Shown here one piece after another: positions 27,067-36,680 of a stretch of 50,323 bases of DNA. Positions within the stretch are counted from its first letter, which is position 1. Every line of letters starts with the position of its first letter. A program made the position numbers and the translations under genes. Source of the stretch: Rubrivivax sp. (lineage in GTDB: Bacteria; Pseudomonadota; Gammaproteobacteria; Burkholderiales; Burkholderiaceae_C); the NCBI GenBank assembly GCA_020852865.1, contig JADYZZ010000025.1:1-50323 (forward strand), in the 5' to 3' direction. A model generated the notes under the pieces. That model ran no database searches, was not told the DNA's origin, and saw only the letters and a program-made list of their open reading frames with translations.

Positions 27067-27642
27067 ATGGCTGCGACCGTCCACGCCAGTGCCATCGTCG
27101 ACGAGGGGGCGCGCATCGGCGAAGGCACCCGCGTCTGGCACTGGGTGCACGTGAGCGCGGGCGCCCGCATCGGGCCCGGCTGCTCGCTGGGCCAGGGCGT
27201 CTTCGTCGGCAACGACGTGGTGATCGGCGCGAACGTGAAGATCCAGAACCATGTCTCGGTCTACGACGCGGTGACGCTCGAGGACGACGTCTTCTGCGGC
27301 CCGAGCATGGTGTTCACCAATGTCTACAACCCGCGTTCGGCCGTGCCGCGCAAGAGCGAATACCGGCGCACGCTGGTGCGCCGCGGCGCCACGCTGGGCG
27401 CCAACTGCACCGTCGTCTGCGGCACGACGATCGGCGAGTACGCCTTCGTCGGCGCCGGCGCCGTGGTCAGTCGCGATGTGCCGGCCTTTGCATTGATGGT
27501 CGGCGTGCCGGCGCGGCGCATCGGCTGGATGAGCCGGCACGGCGAGCGGCTGGACCTGCCGGCATCGGGGCAGGGCGAAGCGGCCTGCCCGGTGACCGGC
27601 GAGCGCTACCGACTGGACGGCGCGGCCCTGGCCGCGTTGTGA
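27067..27642 (+). CDS. wbpD: WbpD/WlbB-like UDP-GlcNAc3NA N-acetyltransferase (left-handed beta-helix)
   Basis: This 191-residue protein is built of hexapeptide repeats ([47 protein letters not shown]). It has the WbpD hallmark [16 protein letters not shown] and ends with a short C-terminal [10 protein letters not shown] tail. It acetylates the 3-amino group of UDP-2-acetamido-3-amino-2,3-dideoxyglucuronate using acetyl-CoA. It begins five bases after the wbpB stop and ends four bases before wbpE, so these three are one translational unit. Confidence 0.92.
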   Translation: MAATVHASAIVDEGARIGEGTRVWHWVHVSAGARIGPGCSLGQGVFVGNDVVIGANVKIQNHVSVYDAVTLEDDVFCGPSMVFTNVYNPRSAVPRKSEYRRTLVRRGATLGANCTVVCGTTIGEYAFVGAGAVVSRDVPAFALMVGVPARRIGWMSRHGERLDLPASGQGEAACPVTGERYRLDGAALAAL

Positions 27643-27646
27643 CCCC

Positions 27647-28765
27647 ATGCAGTTCACCGACCTGAAGACCCAATATGCCGCGCTGAAGGGCAGCATCGAC
27701 GCGCGCATCCAGCGCGTGCTCGACCACGGTCAGTACATCATGGGCCCGGAGGTGCAGGAGCTCGAAACGGCGCTGGCCGCGCTCACCGGCAGCAAGCACT
27801 GCGTCACCGTGGCCAGCGGCACCGAGGCGCTTCTGATCGCGTTGATGGCAATCGACCTGAAGCTCGGCGACGAGGTCATCACCACGCCCTTCACCTTCGC
27901 CGCCACCGCCGAGATGATCGTGCTCGCCGGCGGCAAGCCGGTCTTCGTCGACATCGAAGCCGACACCTGCAACATCGACGCCTCGCTGATCGAGGCTGCG
28001 GTCACCGCGAGGACGAAGGCGATCATGCCGGTCAGCCTGTACGGTCAGGTGGCCGACATGGACGAGATCAACGCGATCGCGGCGCGCCACGGCCTGGCGG
28101 TGATCGAGGACGCGGCGCAGAGCTTCGGCGCGGTCTACCGCGGCCGGCGCTCCTGCGCGCTGTCCACCTTCGGCGCCACCAGCTTCTTCCCGAGCAAGCC
28201 GCTCGGCTGCTACGGCGACGGCGGCGCGCTGTTCACCGACGACGCGCGCCTGGCGCAGGCCGCACGGCAGATCCGCGTGCACGGCCAGAGCGCGCGCTAC
28301 ACGCACACGCGGCTGGGCGTGGGCGGGCGCATGGACACGCTGCAGTGTGCGGTGGTGCTGGGCAAGCTCGGGCGCTTCGAGTGGGAGCTCGAGCGGCGCG
28401 CGGCCATCGGCGCGCGCTACGACGAGCTGCTCGCCGGCGTGCCTGGCGTCGGCCGCGTGGCCGTGCGGCCCGACCGGAACTCGGTGTACGCGCAGTACAC
28501 GGTGCTGGTCGACAACCGCGCCGCGGTGCAAGCCGCGCTGCAGGCTGCCGGCATTCCCACTGCGGTGCACTACCCGATACCGCTGCACCACCAGCCGGCC
28601 TACGCCGCCTGCGGCGGGGCCGACGACTGTCCGGCGAGCGTGCGGGCCGGCGAACGCGTGCTCAGCCTGCCGATGAGCGCCGACCTCGGCGCGGCCGACC
28701 AGGAGCGCGTCGTGCAGGCGCTGGCGGCGGCACTGCACGCGCCGGGGCCGGAGGCCGCGCCATGA
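27647..28765 (+). CDS. wbpE: WbpE/WlbC-like PLP aminotransferase (DegT/DnrJ/EryC1 family)
   Basis: This 372-residue PLP enzyme of the sugar aminotransferase family has [49 protein letters not shown] with the cofactor-contacting Asp, and the Schiff-base lysine in [14 protein letters not shown]. WbpE transfers an amino group from glutamate to C3 of the keto-sugar made by Wbp[15 protein letters not shown] is typical of this subfamily. It overlaps the next gene by ATGA. It is the first of three DegT-family genes in the locus. Confidence 0.92.
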   Translation: MQFTDLKTQYAALKGSIDARIQRVLDHGQYIMGPEVQELETALAALTGSKHCVTVASGTEALLIALMAIDLKLGDEVITTPFTFAATAEMIVLAGGKPVFVDIEADTCNIDASLIEAAVTARTKAIMPVSLYGQVADMDEINAIAARHGLAVIEDAAQSFGAVYRGRRSCALSTFGATSFFPSKPLGCYGDGGALFTDDARLAQAARQIRVHGQSARYTHTRLGVGGRMDTLQCAVVLGKLGRFEWELERRAAIGARYDELLAGVPGVGRVAVRPDRNSVYAQYTVLVDNRAAVQAALQAAGIPTAVHYPIPLHHQPAYAACGGADDCPASVRAGERVLSLPMSADLGAADQERVVQALAAALHAPGPEAAP

Positions 28766-29751
28766 TCGCGAACAAGACCGTGTTCATCACCGGGGGTGCG
28801 GGCTTCATCGCCAGCACGCTGATCGCGCGCCTGGCCGAACGCAACCGCATCGTCGTCTACGACAACTACACGCGCAACACGCTGAAGAACACACCCTATG
28901 CAACGCACCCTAACGTGCGCCAGGTGCAGGGCGACGTGCTCGACTTCGAGCATCTGAGGGCGGCGATGCGCGGCGCGCAGATCGTCGTGCACGCCGCGGC
29001 CATCGCCGGCATCGAAAGCACGGTGAAGAACCCGGTGACGACGATGCGCGTGAACATGCTCGGCACGGCCAACGCGCTCGAGGCCGCGCAGCAGTCGGGC
29101 GGCGTCGAGCGCTTCCTCGAGTTCAGCACCTCCGAGGTGTTCGGCTCGCAGGCCTTCAAGGTGAGCGAGGGCGCGAGCACGGTCACCGGTGCGGTCGGCG
29201 AGGCGCGCTGGACCTACGCCGTGAGCAAGCTCGCCGGCGAGCACCTCACGCACGCCTACTTCAAGCAGCACGGCCTGCCGACGGTGACGGTGCGGCCGTT
29301 CAACGTCTACGGACCCGGGCAGACCGGCGAGGGCGCGCTGTCGATCTTCATCCGCAAGGCGCTCAAGCACGAGGATCTGCTGATCTTCGGCGACGGCACG
29401 CAGATCCGCGCCTGGTGCTACGTCGACGACATGGTCGAGGGCGTGCTGTGCGGCCTCGAGCACCCGCGGGCGGTGGGCGAGAGCTTCAACATCGGCAACG
29501 CGCGCGCCGTGGTCACGATCTACGGCCTGGCCGAGGCGGTCTGCCGCGTGACCGGCAGCCGCTCGAAGATCCGGTTCCGCCCGGCGCTGTCGGCCGACAT
29601 CGAGCTGCGCATCCCCAACGTCGACAAGGCGCGCGAGCTGATCGGCTTTGCCGCGCAGGTCGATCTCGACGAGGGCCTGCGCCGCACCGCCGAGTGGATC
29701 GCCGGGCACGAGGCCGAGCTGCCGCCGCTGGCGCCGATCTTCAAGAGCTGA
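28762..29751 (+). CDS. NAD-dependent epimerase/dehydratase (extended SDR, nucleotide-sugar)
   Basis: This 329-residue extended SDR has the NAD motif [14 protein letters not shown], the catalytic Ser/Thr region [13 protein letters not shown], the YxxxK dyad in WTYAVSK, and [16 protein letters not shown]. It is probably a UDP- or dTDP-sugar 4,6-dehydratase or 4-epimerase; sequence alone does not decide. The following DegT aminotransferase and acetyltransferase could use its product for an N-acylated amino-sugar. The start is the ATG at 28762 inside the wbpE stop (ATGA), with GGAGG upstream. Confidence 0.88.
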   Translation: MIANKTVFITGGAGFIASTLIARLAERNRIVVYDNYTRNTLKNTPYATHPNVRQVQGDVLDFEHLRAAMRGAQIVVHAAAIAGIESTVKNPVTTMRVNMLGTANALEAAQQSGGVERFLEFSTSEVFGSQAFKVSEGASTVTGAVGEARWTYAVSKLAGEHLTHAYFKQHGLPTVTVRPFNVYGPGQTGEGALSIFIRKALKHEDLLIFGDGTQIRAWCYVDDMVEGVLCGLEHPRAVGESFNIGNARAVVTIYGLAEAVCRVTGSRSKIRFRPALSADIELRIPNVDKARELIGFAAQVDLDEGLRRTAEWIAGHEAELPPLAPIFKS

Positions 29752-29775
29752 CCAACGGCGGTGAGCCCCGCGCCC

Positions 29776-30909
29776 ATGCTGCGCCTGTCGCTGCCCCACA
29801 TCGACGAGGCTGCGATCGCGGCGGTCGCCGGCGTGCTGCGCAGCGGCCAGCTCGTGCAGGGGGCCGAGGGCGCCGCCTTCGAAGCCGAGCTGCAGCGCTG
29901 GCTGGGGACGCGGCACGCGGTGCTCGTGAGCTCGGGCACGGCGGCGCTGCACCTGGCGCTGGTGGCACTGGGCATCGGGCCGGGCGACGCGGTGCTGGTG
30001 CCCGACTTCACGTTCCCGGCCACCGGCAACGTCGTCAGGCTCGTCGGCGCGCGACCGGTGCTGGTGGACGTCGACGCCGCGAGCTGCTGCGTCACACCGG
30101 CGGCGCTGCAGCAGGCCATCGAGGGCTGGCGCGGCCCCGAGCGGCTGCGCGCGCTGATGCCGGTACACGAGTTCGGTTACCCGCTCGACATGGCAGCGGT
30201 GAACGCGCTCGCGGCGCGCCACGGCCTGGCGGTGGTGGAGGACGCCGCCTGCGCCATCGGCGCGCGCTGCGGCGAGCGCCTCGCTGGCACGCTGGGCGCG
30301 ATCGGCTGTTTTTCGCTGCACCCGCGCAAGACGCTCACCACCGGCGAGGGCGGCGTGCTCGTCACCGACGACGACGCGCTCGCGCGGCGCCTGCGCCGCC
30401 TGCGCAACCATGGCATCGAGCGCGGCGAGACCGGACTCGTGTTCCACGAGACCGGCTACAACCTGCGGCTCACCGACATGCAGGCAGCGCTCGGTCGTGC
30501 CCAGCTGCCGCAACTGGCAGCGTGGCTGGAGGCGCGCCGGGCGCTCGCCCTGCGTTACCGCGACGCACTGGCGCCGCTCGAGGCGCGCGGCCTGCTCGCG
30601 CTGCCGGCCGTGCACGCCGGCCATAGCTGGCAGACCTTCATGGTGGTGCTGGCCGACGGCATCGACTGCGCGGCGGTGATCCGCGCGCTGGCCGGGCAGG
30701 GCATCGAAGTCAACCTCGGCGCGCAATGCCTGTCGGCGCTGCCTTCGTTCGCCGACGTGGCCGCCGCCTCGTCGGTGGCGCGCCGCCTGTACGCGCAGGG
30801 CCTGGCACTGCCGTTTTGCGAGCAATACGGCGAGGCCGAGGTCGCGCGCGTGGCCGCGGCGCTCGGCGCGGCGCTGGCGGCGGCGCGGGGCCCCATCCAT
30901 GCTCGATGA
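29776..30909 (+). CDS. DegT/DnrJ/EryC1-type aminotransferase (second of three)
   Basis: This 377-residue PLP protein starts with MLRLSLPHIDEAAIAAV, which matches the usual family N-terminus; a GTG at 29761 would add five residues. Conserved parts are [46 protein letters not shown] and the lysine in FSLHPRKTLTTGEGG. It probably aminates the keto-sugar made by the preceding SDR. It shares only general family features with the wbpE product, so it is not a recent duplicate. It overlaps the next gene by 11 nt. Confidence 0.88.
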   Translation: MLRLSLPHIDEAAIAAVAGVLRSGQLVQGAEGAAFEAELQRWLGTRHAVLVSSGTAALHLALVALGIGPGDAVLVPDFTFPATGNVVRLVGARPVLVDVDAASCCVTPAALQQAIEGWRGPERLRALMPVHEFGYPLDMAAVNALAARHGLAVVEDAACAIGARCGERLAGTLGAIGCFSLHPRKTLTTGEGGVLVTDDDALARRLRRLRNHGIERGETGLVFHETGYNLRLTDMQAALGRAQLPQLAAWLEARRALALRYRDALAPLEARGLLALPAVHAGHSWQTFMVVLADGIDCAAVIRALAGQGIEVNLGAQCLSALPSFADVAAASSVARRLYAQGLALPFCEQYGEAEVARVAAALGAALAAARGPIHAR

Positions 30910-31519
30910 CTTCCTGCGCCGGCTCGAGCCGCGCATCGAGGCGCTGATGCAGGAGGTGCTGGCCGCGCAGGTGGACAGCGAGCGCAACCGCGCGCTGCGC
31001 CGTGACATCGCGCTGCGCTTCCTCGCCCAGCTGCTCACCGACGACGAGCGCGCGCGCCTGCTCGGCCTGCCGGCCAGCTGCCGCGTGCGCGAAAACGCCA
31101 AGATCCTCATGCCCGACAGGCTCGTATGCGGCGAGCATGTATGGATCGGCGAGCACGCCTACCTCGACGCCAGCGGCGGGCTGACTCTCGGTGACCACGC
31201 CACGATCGGCGTCGGCGTCTACGTCTGGACGCACACCAGCGTGCTGGCCAACCTGATGCACGCCAACCACCCGGGCGGTGCGCATGTGATCCGGCGGCCC
31301 ACGGCGATCGGCAAGGGTTGCTACGTCGTCGGCCACGCCGTGCTCAACCCGGGCGTCACGCTCGGCGACGGCGCGATCGTGCTGCCGATGTCGGTGGTGA
31401 CGCACGACGTGGCGCCCGGCGCCATCGTGGCCGGCGCGCCGGCCAAGCCGATCTCGCAGGTGGACGAGGCCTTCGTCGCCGGGCTGCGAGCCGAGCTGCA
31501 GGCGCAGCGCAGCGGCTGA
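30899..31519 (+). CDS. Hexapeptide-repeat acetyltransferase
   Basis: This 206-residue protein has an N-terminal helical part (about 1-60) followed by left-handed beta-helix repeats (LVCGEHVWIGEHAYLDASGG, LTLGDHATIGVGVYV, TAIGKGCYVVGHAVL, VTLGDGAIVLPMSVV). It closes with the family GAIVAGAPAKPI. It resembles WcaF/LacA/WbbJ-type O-acetyltransferases more than PglD. It most likely O- or N-acetylates a sugar of the polymer, possibly the product of the preceding aminotransferase. Confidence 0.85.
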   Translation: MLDDFLRRLEPRIEALMQEVLAAQVDSERNRALRRDIALRFLAQLLTDDERARLLGLPASCRVRENAKILMPDRLVCGEHVWIGEHAYLDASGGLTLGDHATIGVGVYVWTHTSVLANLMHANHPGGAHVIRRPTAIGKGCYVVGHAVLNPGVTLGDGAIVLPMSVVTHDVAPGAIVAGAPAKPISQVDEAFVAGLRAELQAQRSG

Positions 31520-31524
31520 AGAAC

Positions 31525-32811
31525 ATGGCGCTGCGGCGCGTGTTCGTCGGGCCGACCGAGGCCGCAGGCATCGTGCAGGGGCTGGTGGGCGGCTTTCGCA
31601 CGCTGGGTATCGACGCCGAGCCGGTGCTCGAATCCGAGCACCCGTTCGGCTACGGCTCCGGCGCCCGTGGCCCCAGGTTGCTGCGCGCCTGGTCGCGCAG
31701 CGGTACGCGCGCGCGCCGCCTGCCGTGGCAGCGCCCGCTGGCCAAGGGACTGGCCGCGCTGGTCCATCTCGCACTCGCCTGGCCGGTGCTGGCCTGGGCG
31801 CTGGCGCGCTTCGACGCCTTCGTCTTCACCTGCGGACGCTCCATCACGAACACCGCGCTCGAGCTGTGGCTGCTGCGACGGCTGAGCCGGCCGGTGGTGG
31901 TGCTGTTCGTGGGCAGCGACGCCCGCCCGCCCTACATCAATGGCGCCGTGCCCGGCGACGACGCGGCGCGGCTGGCCCGCGCAACGCGGCGCACGCAGCG
32001 GCGCGTGCAGCGCTTCGAGCGCGGCGGCGCGTGCTGCATCAACGCGCCGGCAACCGCGCATTTCCATCGGGCGGCGGTGGTGAACTGGTTCGCCGTCGGC
32101 TTTCCGCGCGATCTGCCGCCAACGGACTGCCGCCCGCCGCCGCTGCAGCTCCCGCAGCAGACGCTGCGCGTCGTGCACAGCCCGTCGAACCCGGGCGTCA
32201 AGGGCAGCGCGCGCATCGAGGCGGCCGTTGCCGCGGTAAGAGCGCGCGGCGTGCCGATCGATCTCATAACCCTCGGTGGGCTGGACAACCGTGCCGTGCT
32301 CGCCGCGATCGGCGGCGCCGATCTGGTGCTCGACCAGCTCTACTCCGATACGCCGATGGCGGGTCTGGCGACCGAAGCCGCGCAACTCGGTCGGGCGACG
32401 CTGGTGGGCGGCTATTTCGCCGCCGGCATGCCCGAAGCGCTGCTGGGCGCACCGCTGCCGCCCTCGTGCTTCGTGCTGCCCGAGCGCTTCGAGCAGGCGC
32501 TGGAGGCGCTGGCGCGCGACCGCGGCGCGCTGCACACGCTGGCTGCCGATGCGCGGCGTTTCGTGGTCGAGGAATGGGCCTGCGAGCGTGTCGCCGCGCG
32601 CATCGTGCGGCTGCTGCAGGGCGAGCGGCCGGCATCCTGGCTGTTCGATCCGCTCGGGGTCCACTACCTGGAGGGCTGCGGCCTCGATGCGGGCGCTGCA
32701 CGCGAGCGCGTGCGCCGCCTGCTGGCGTACGGGGGGCGCGCGGCGTTGGCCCTGGCCGACAAGCCGCAGCTCGAAGCGGCGTTCGTCGCGTGGGCGCAGG
32801 AGCCGTCGTGA
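31525..32811 (+). CDS. Glycosyltransferase-like protein, GT-B type
   Basis: This 428-residue protein has a weakly conserved N-terminal half containing a hydrophobic stretch (WPVLAWALARFDAFVF). The C-terminal half shows GT-B character: VVHSPSNPGVKGSARIEAAV, VPIDLITLGGLDNRAVLAAI, ADLVLDQLYSDTPMAGLATE and GRATLVGG, where an E-A/E-x pattern is typical of the nucleotide-sugar site. Donor and acceptor are unknown. The start is the ATG at 31525, after GAAGAA, five bases past the previous stop; its own stop overlaps the flippase start (GTGA). Confidence 0.72.
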   Translation: MALRRVFVGPTEAAGIVQGLVGGFRTLGIDAEPVLESEHPFGYGSGARGPRLLRAWSRSGTRARRLPWQRPLAKGLAALVHLALAWPVLAWALARFDAFVFTCGRSITNTALELWLLRRLSRPVVVLFVGSDARPPYINGAVPGDDAARLARATRRTQRRVQRFERGGACCINAPATAHFHRAAVVNWFAVGFPRDLPPTDCRPPPLQLPQQTLRVVHSPSNPGVKGSARIEAAVAAVRARGVPIDLITLGGLDNRAVLAAIGGADLVLDQLYSDTPMAGLATEAAQLGRATLVGGYFAAGMPEALLGAPLPPSCFVLPERFEQALEALARDRGALHTLAADARRFVVEEWACERVAARIVRLLQGERPASWLFDPLGVHYLEGCGLDAGAARERVRRLLAYGGRAALALADKPQLEAAFVAWAQEPS

Positions 32812-34211
32812 TCGGCGAGATCCTGCGTGACGGCAGCATCTATGCCGCTTCGGCCGTCCTGGCACGCGGCCTGGCGTTTCTCGTCGTTCCCGTGTACTCG
32901 CGTCTGCTGCCGCAGGCCGACTACGCGGCCCTCGATCTGATCGCCACGGCCGGCGTGCTCGTTGCATTGGTGGTGCCGCTCGAGGTCGGGCAGGGCATGG
33001 CGCGCGAGTGGGCCGATGCGGCGGACGACGCCGCGCGCCGGCGGCTGGCAGCCACCGCGCTTGCCTTCACCGTCGCGGCCTATGCGCTGGCGCTGGCCCT
33101 GGCGCTGCCCTGCACCGACTTGCTGGCGGCGTACTGGATCGGCTCGCGCGCCTATGGCGGCGCGCTCGCCGTCGGCCTGGGGCAAATGGCGCTCAACGGC
33201 GTCTTCCTGCAATTGCATGCGCAATTCCGCTGGTCGCGCCGGCCGCTGGCCTATGGCGCCGTGAGCGTGCTCAATGCGGCGCTGGCACTTGGCCTGGGCG
33301 TCATCGGCGGCCTGCTCGGCGGGCTCGTCGGCGTGCTCGCCGGCCAGGCACTGGCCGCGCTGTGCGCCGCCGCAACCGCGGCCGCGCTGCTGCGCGGCGC
33401 CGCGTTCGGCCCGCTGGACCGCTTCGCACTGCGGCGCATGCTGGCGTTCTCGCTGCCGCTGGTGCCGGCCGGCGTGGCCGCCTTCGCCGCCTTCTACGGA
33501 AATCGCGGCCTGCTGAGTGCGTTCGCCGGCCTCGAGCAGGTGGCGCAGTATTCGGTGGCCTCGCGCATCGCGGCGCTGACCACGCTGCTGGTCGTCGGCG
33601 TGCAGGGCGCGCTCACGCCGCTCGTGTACCTGCATCACCGCGACGCCGCCGTGCCGAAGCAGCTGGCGCGCCTGTTTGCCGCCTTTGTCGCGCTGGCGCT
33701 TGTGCTGTGCCTGGCGGTAAGCCTGTTCGCACCCGAACTGGTGCGCGTCGCGGCCGCTGCGTACGGCCCTGCGGCCGCGCTCCTGCCCTGGCTGGCACCG
33801 GCCGCGCTGCTGGCGCAGATGTACGTGTTCGCTCCGGGTCTGGGCATCGCGCGCGCCACCGGTGCGCAGCTGGTCATCACGGCGGCGGCCGCGGTGCTGT
33901 CGCTGGCCCTCAACGGCGCGCTGATCCCGCACTACGGTGCGTTCGGCGCTGCGCTCGCCAACCTCGTCGCCGCGGCGGCCTACTTCGGCTGCTGGTGGGT
34001 CGCCGGCCAGCGCCTGTACCGCCTGCCCGTGGCGTGGCAGCCCATCGGCATGGCACTGGCGGCCTATGCGGCAGCGCTGGCCGCCGCGCGCGCCATGGAT
34101 GCGGTCGGAGCACGCCTGCTCGTGCTGCTCGCCTTCGCCGCCGTGGTCGCGCGCCTGGGCCTGCTGAGACGCAGGCCCGCGCACGACAATTCCCTGGGGC
34201 CCGCAGCTTGA
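32808..34211 (+). CDS. Wzx-like polysaccharide flippase (MATE/MOP superfamily)
   Basis: This 467-residue, very hydrophobic protein has about twelve transmembrane segments. It opens with the MOP-family pattern GSIYAASAVLARGLAFLVVPVYSRLLPQ, cited here in part, and contains LPLVPAGVAAFAAFYGNRGLL in the second half. It probably flips the lipid-linked repeat unit across the inner membrane. The start is GTG at 32808 overlapping the previous TGA, with AGGAG six bases upstream (32798-32802). It is followed by a 172-nt gap with no recognisable feature. Confidence 0.85.
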   Translation: MIGEILRDGSIYAASAVLARGLAFLVVPVYSRLLPQADYAALDLIATAGVLVALVVPLEVGQGMAREWADAADDAARRRLAATALAFTVAAYALALALALPCTDLLAAYWIGSRAYGGALAVGLGQMALNGVFLQLHAQFRWSRRPLAYGAVSVLNAALALGLGVIGGLLGGLVGVLAGQALAALCAAATAAALLRGAAFGPLDRFALRRMLAFSLPLVPAGVAAFAAFYGNRGLLSAFAGLEQVAQYSVASRIAALTTLLVVGVQGALTPLVYLHHRDAAVPKQLARLFAAFVALALVLCLAVSLFAPELVRVAAAAYGPAAALLPWLAPAALLAQMYVFAPGLGIARATGAQLVITAAAAVLSLALNGALIPHYGAFGAALANLVAAAAYFGCWWVAGQRLYRLPVAWQPIGMALAAYAAALAAARAMDAVGARLLVLLAFAAVVARLGLLRRRPAHDNSLGPAA

Positions 34212-34383
34212 ACATGCCCTCCATCAGCCGCCATCGCGCTCCGCCCTTGTTCGCGAAGGCGTGCCGGCCCTGCCGCCCGGCGCAGGAGTGTGTGCGGACG
34301 GGCGATCGGGTGCCGATCTCAGCCGCACCGCGGCGGCCGCACGCGCGCGACGCGCGTCGCCATGCGCCGGGAGTGCCGAGCCG

Positions 34384-35469
34384 ATGAGGACCGTGCTGAC
34401 CGTGGTCGGTGCGCGACCGCAATTCATCAAGGCCAGCGTGGTGTCGCATGCGCTGGCCGACAGCGGCGTGCTGCGCGAGGTGCTGGTCCACACGGGCCAG
34501 CACTTCGACGACGACATGTCCGAGGTGTTCTTCGCCGAGCTGGGCATGGCCCCGCCGTCGCATCGGCTCGGAATCCACGGCGGCGGCCACGGCGCGATGA
34601 CCGGGCGCATGCTGGCGGCCATCGAGCCCGTGGTGCTGCAGGCGAAGCCGGCCGCGGTGCTCGTCTACGGCGACACCAACTCCACGCTCGCCGGGGCCTT
34701 GGCCGCCGTCAAGCTGCATGTGCCGGTGGCGCACGTGGAGGCCGGACTGCGCTCGTTCAATCTGCTCATGCCCGAGGAGGTGAACCGCATCCTCACCGAC
34801 CGCATCTCACGCTGGCTGTTCACGCCTACCGAGGCGGCGCGCCGGCATCTGCTGCGCGAAGGCGCCGATCCTTCGAGCATCGTCGCGGTGGGCGACGTCA
34901 TGTTCGACGTGGCACTGCATCAAGGCGCGCGCGCGGGACGCGAAGGCGGAGTGCTCGATGTGCTCGGCCTCGCCGGCCAGGCGTTCGTGCTGGCCACGGT
35001 GCACCGTGCGGAGAACACCGACGACCCGGCACGGCTCGCCGCGATCGTGGCGGCACTGCGCCGGCTCGCGACGCGCCTGCCGGTGGTCTGGCCGCTGCAC
35101 CCGCGTACGCGCGCGCTGCTCGACGCGCACGGGATCGCGCTGCAGGGGCTGATGCTGAGCGGGCCGGTCGGCTACCTGGACATGGTCCGCCTGGAGCGCA
35201 ACGCGGTGTTGATCGCCACCGACTCCGGCGGCGTGCAGAAGGAAGCGTTCTTTCACGGCGTGCCGTGTGTGACCCTGCGCGACGAGACCGAGTGGGAGGA
35301 ACTCGTCGCCGCGGGCTGGAACCGCCTGGCTCCGCCGCACGACGCGGAAGCGGTGCATGCGACGCTCCTGGCGGCACTGGGCACGCGTGGCGCGCCCGTG
35401 CAGCCGTACGGCAAGGGCGATGCGGCGCGGCGGATCGTCGAGCGGCTGGCGCGGGACCTCGACGCATGA
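34384..35469 (+). CDS. wbpI: WbpI-like UDP-GlcNAc3NAcA 2-epimerase
   Basis: This 361-residue UDP-N-acetylglucosamine 2-epimerase-family protein has VGARPQFIKASVVSHAL, VHTGQHFDDDMSEVFFAELG, the HGAMTGRMLAAIE segment that I associate with WbpI/WlbD rather than WecB, YGDTNSTLAGALA, EAGLRS, and DSGGVQKEAFFHGVPCVTLR. It should convert the WbpB-D-E product to the manno configuration, UDP-ManNAc3NAcA. A second, WecB-like member lies at 42821-43939. The start is the ATG at 34384; upstream in-frame sequence is not conserved. Confidence 0.85.
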   Translation: MRTVLTVVGARPQFIKASVVSHALADSGVLREVLVHTGQHFDDDMSEVFFAELGMAPPSHRLGIHGGGHGAMTGRMLAAIEPVVLQAKPAAVLVYGDTNSTLAGALAAVKLHVPVAHVEAGLRSFNLLMPEEVNRILTDRISRWLFTPTEAARRHLLREGADPSSIVAVGDVMFDVALHQGARAGREGGVLDVLGLAGQAFVLATVHRAENTDDPARLAAIVAALRRLATRLPVVWPLHPRTRALLDAHGIALQGLMLSGPVGYLDMVRLERNAVLIATDSGGVQKEAFFHGVPCVTLRDETEWEELVAAGWNRLAPPHDAEAVHATLLAALGTRGAPVQPYGKGDAARRIVERLARDLDA

Positions 35470-36680
35470 GGCTGCTCTACCTGAACCACTATGCCGGTAC
35501 GCCGCGGCTCGGCATGGAGTACCGACCCTACTACCTCGCGCGCGAGTGGGTGCGGATGGGGCACCGGGTGCAGATCGTCGCAGCCGACTTCTCGCATGTG
35601 CGCGCGCGCCAGCCCGAAGCCGGCGATGAACCGATCGACGGGATCGGATACCGCTGGCTGCCTACGCCGCGCTACGTCGGCAACGGCGTCGGGCGCATGC
35701 GCAACATACTCGCCTATCTGCGCGCCCTGTGGCGTGATGCAGCGCGTTGGGCCGCCGAGTTCCGGCCCGATGCGGTGATCGCCTCCTCGACCTATCCGCT
35801 GGACATCTGGCCGGCGCGCCGCATCGCGCGGATGGCCGGCGCGCAGCTCGTGCACGAGGTACACGACCTGTGGCCGCTGTCGCTGATCGAGCTTTCCGGC
35901 ATGTCGCGCCTGCATCCGTTCGCGCTCGCATGCCAATGGGCCGAGGACACCGCCTGCCGCGACGCGGATCGAGTGATTTCGATCCTGCCCAAGGTGCACG
36001 AGCACCTGGCACGGCGCGGCCTCGACCTGCGCAAACTGCATGTCGTACCCAACGGGGTGGATCCGCAGGAATGGGAGCAGGGGCCGGAGCCGCTCGACGC
36101 GCAGACAGCGCGCGCGGTCGACGACGCCCGGCGCGGCGGACGGATTGTCGTGGGGTATGCAGGCGCCATGGGCCCGCCCAACGCCTTGGACGCGCTGCTC
36201 GACGCCGCGCGTCTGCTGCGCGACGAAGCCTTCGCGTTCGTGCTGATCGGAGACGGCCACTTGCGCGGACACCTCGAACAGCGCGTGCGTGCCGAGTCGC
36301 TGCGGCACGTGACCTTGCTGCCGCCGATCCCCAAGTCGCAGGTGGCGGCATTCCTCGATCGCATACAGATCGCTTACATCGGTCTGAAGAAGCAGCCGCT
36401 GTTTCGCTTCGGCATCTCGCCGAACAAGTTGATGGACTACATGATGGCGGCGCGCCCGGTGCTGATGTCCATCGAGGCCGGCAACGATCCGGTCGGCGAG
36501 GCGCGCTGCGGCGCGAGTGTCGAGGCCGAGAACGGCGCGGCCGCCGCGACGGGTTTGCGCCGGCTCGCCGCGCTCCCGGCCGAGGAGCGCCAGGCGATGG
36601 GCGAGCGCGGCCGCGCCTACGTGCTCGCGCACCACACCTACCCGGTGCTGGCGCGCCGGTTCATCGAGGCGCTGCAGTGA
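35466..36680 (+). CDS. Glycosyltransferase family 4
   Basis: This 404-residue GT-B enzyme of GT4 type has an N-terminal LYLNHYAGTPRLGMEYRPYY acceptor-side segment typical of WbuB/FnlC-like enzymes. LVHEVHDLWPLSLIELSGMS follows, then VVPNGVDPQEW, VVGYAGAMGPPNALD, FVLIGDGHLRGHLE and SPNKLMDYMMAARPVL, the E/K-x7 region of the donor site. It probably adds one sugar to the lipid-linked intermediate; in Pseudomonas and E. coli relatives the donor is an N-acetylated amino sugar. The start overlaps the wbpI stop (ATGA). Confidence 0.88.
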   Translation: MRLLYLNHYAGTPRLGMEYRPYYLAREWVRMGHRVQIVAADFSHVRARQPEAGDEPIDGIGYRWLPTPRYVGNGVGRMRNILAYLRALWRDAARWAAEFRPDAVIASSTYPLDIWPARRIARMAGAQLVHEVHDLWPLSLIELSGMSRLHPFALACQWAEDTACRDADRVISILPKVHEHLARRGLDLRKLHVVPNGVDPQEWEQGPEPLDAQTARAVDDARRGGRIVVGYAGAMGPPNALDALLDAARLLRDEAFAFVLIGDGHLRGHLEQRVRAESLRHVTLLPPIPKSQVAAFLDRIQIAYIGLKKQPLFRFGISPNKLMDYMMAARPVLMSIEAGNDPVGEARCGASVEAENGAAAATGLRRLAALPAEERQAMGERGRAYVLAHHTYPVLARRFIEALQ

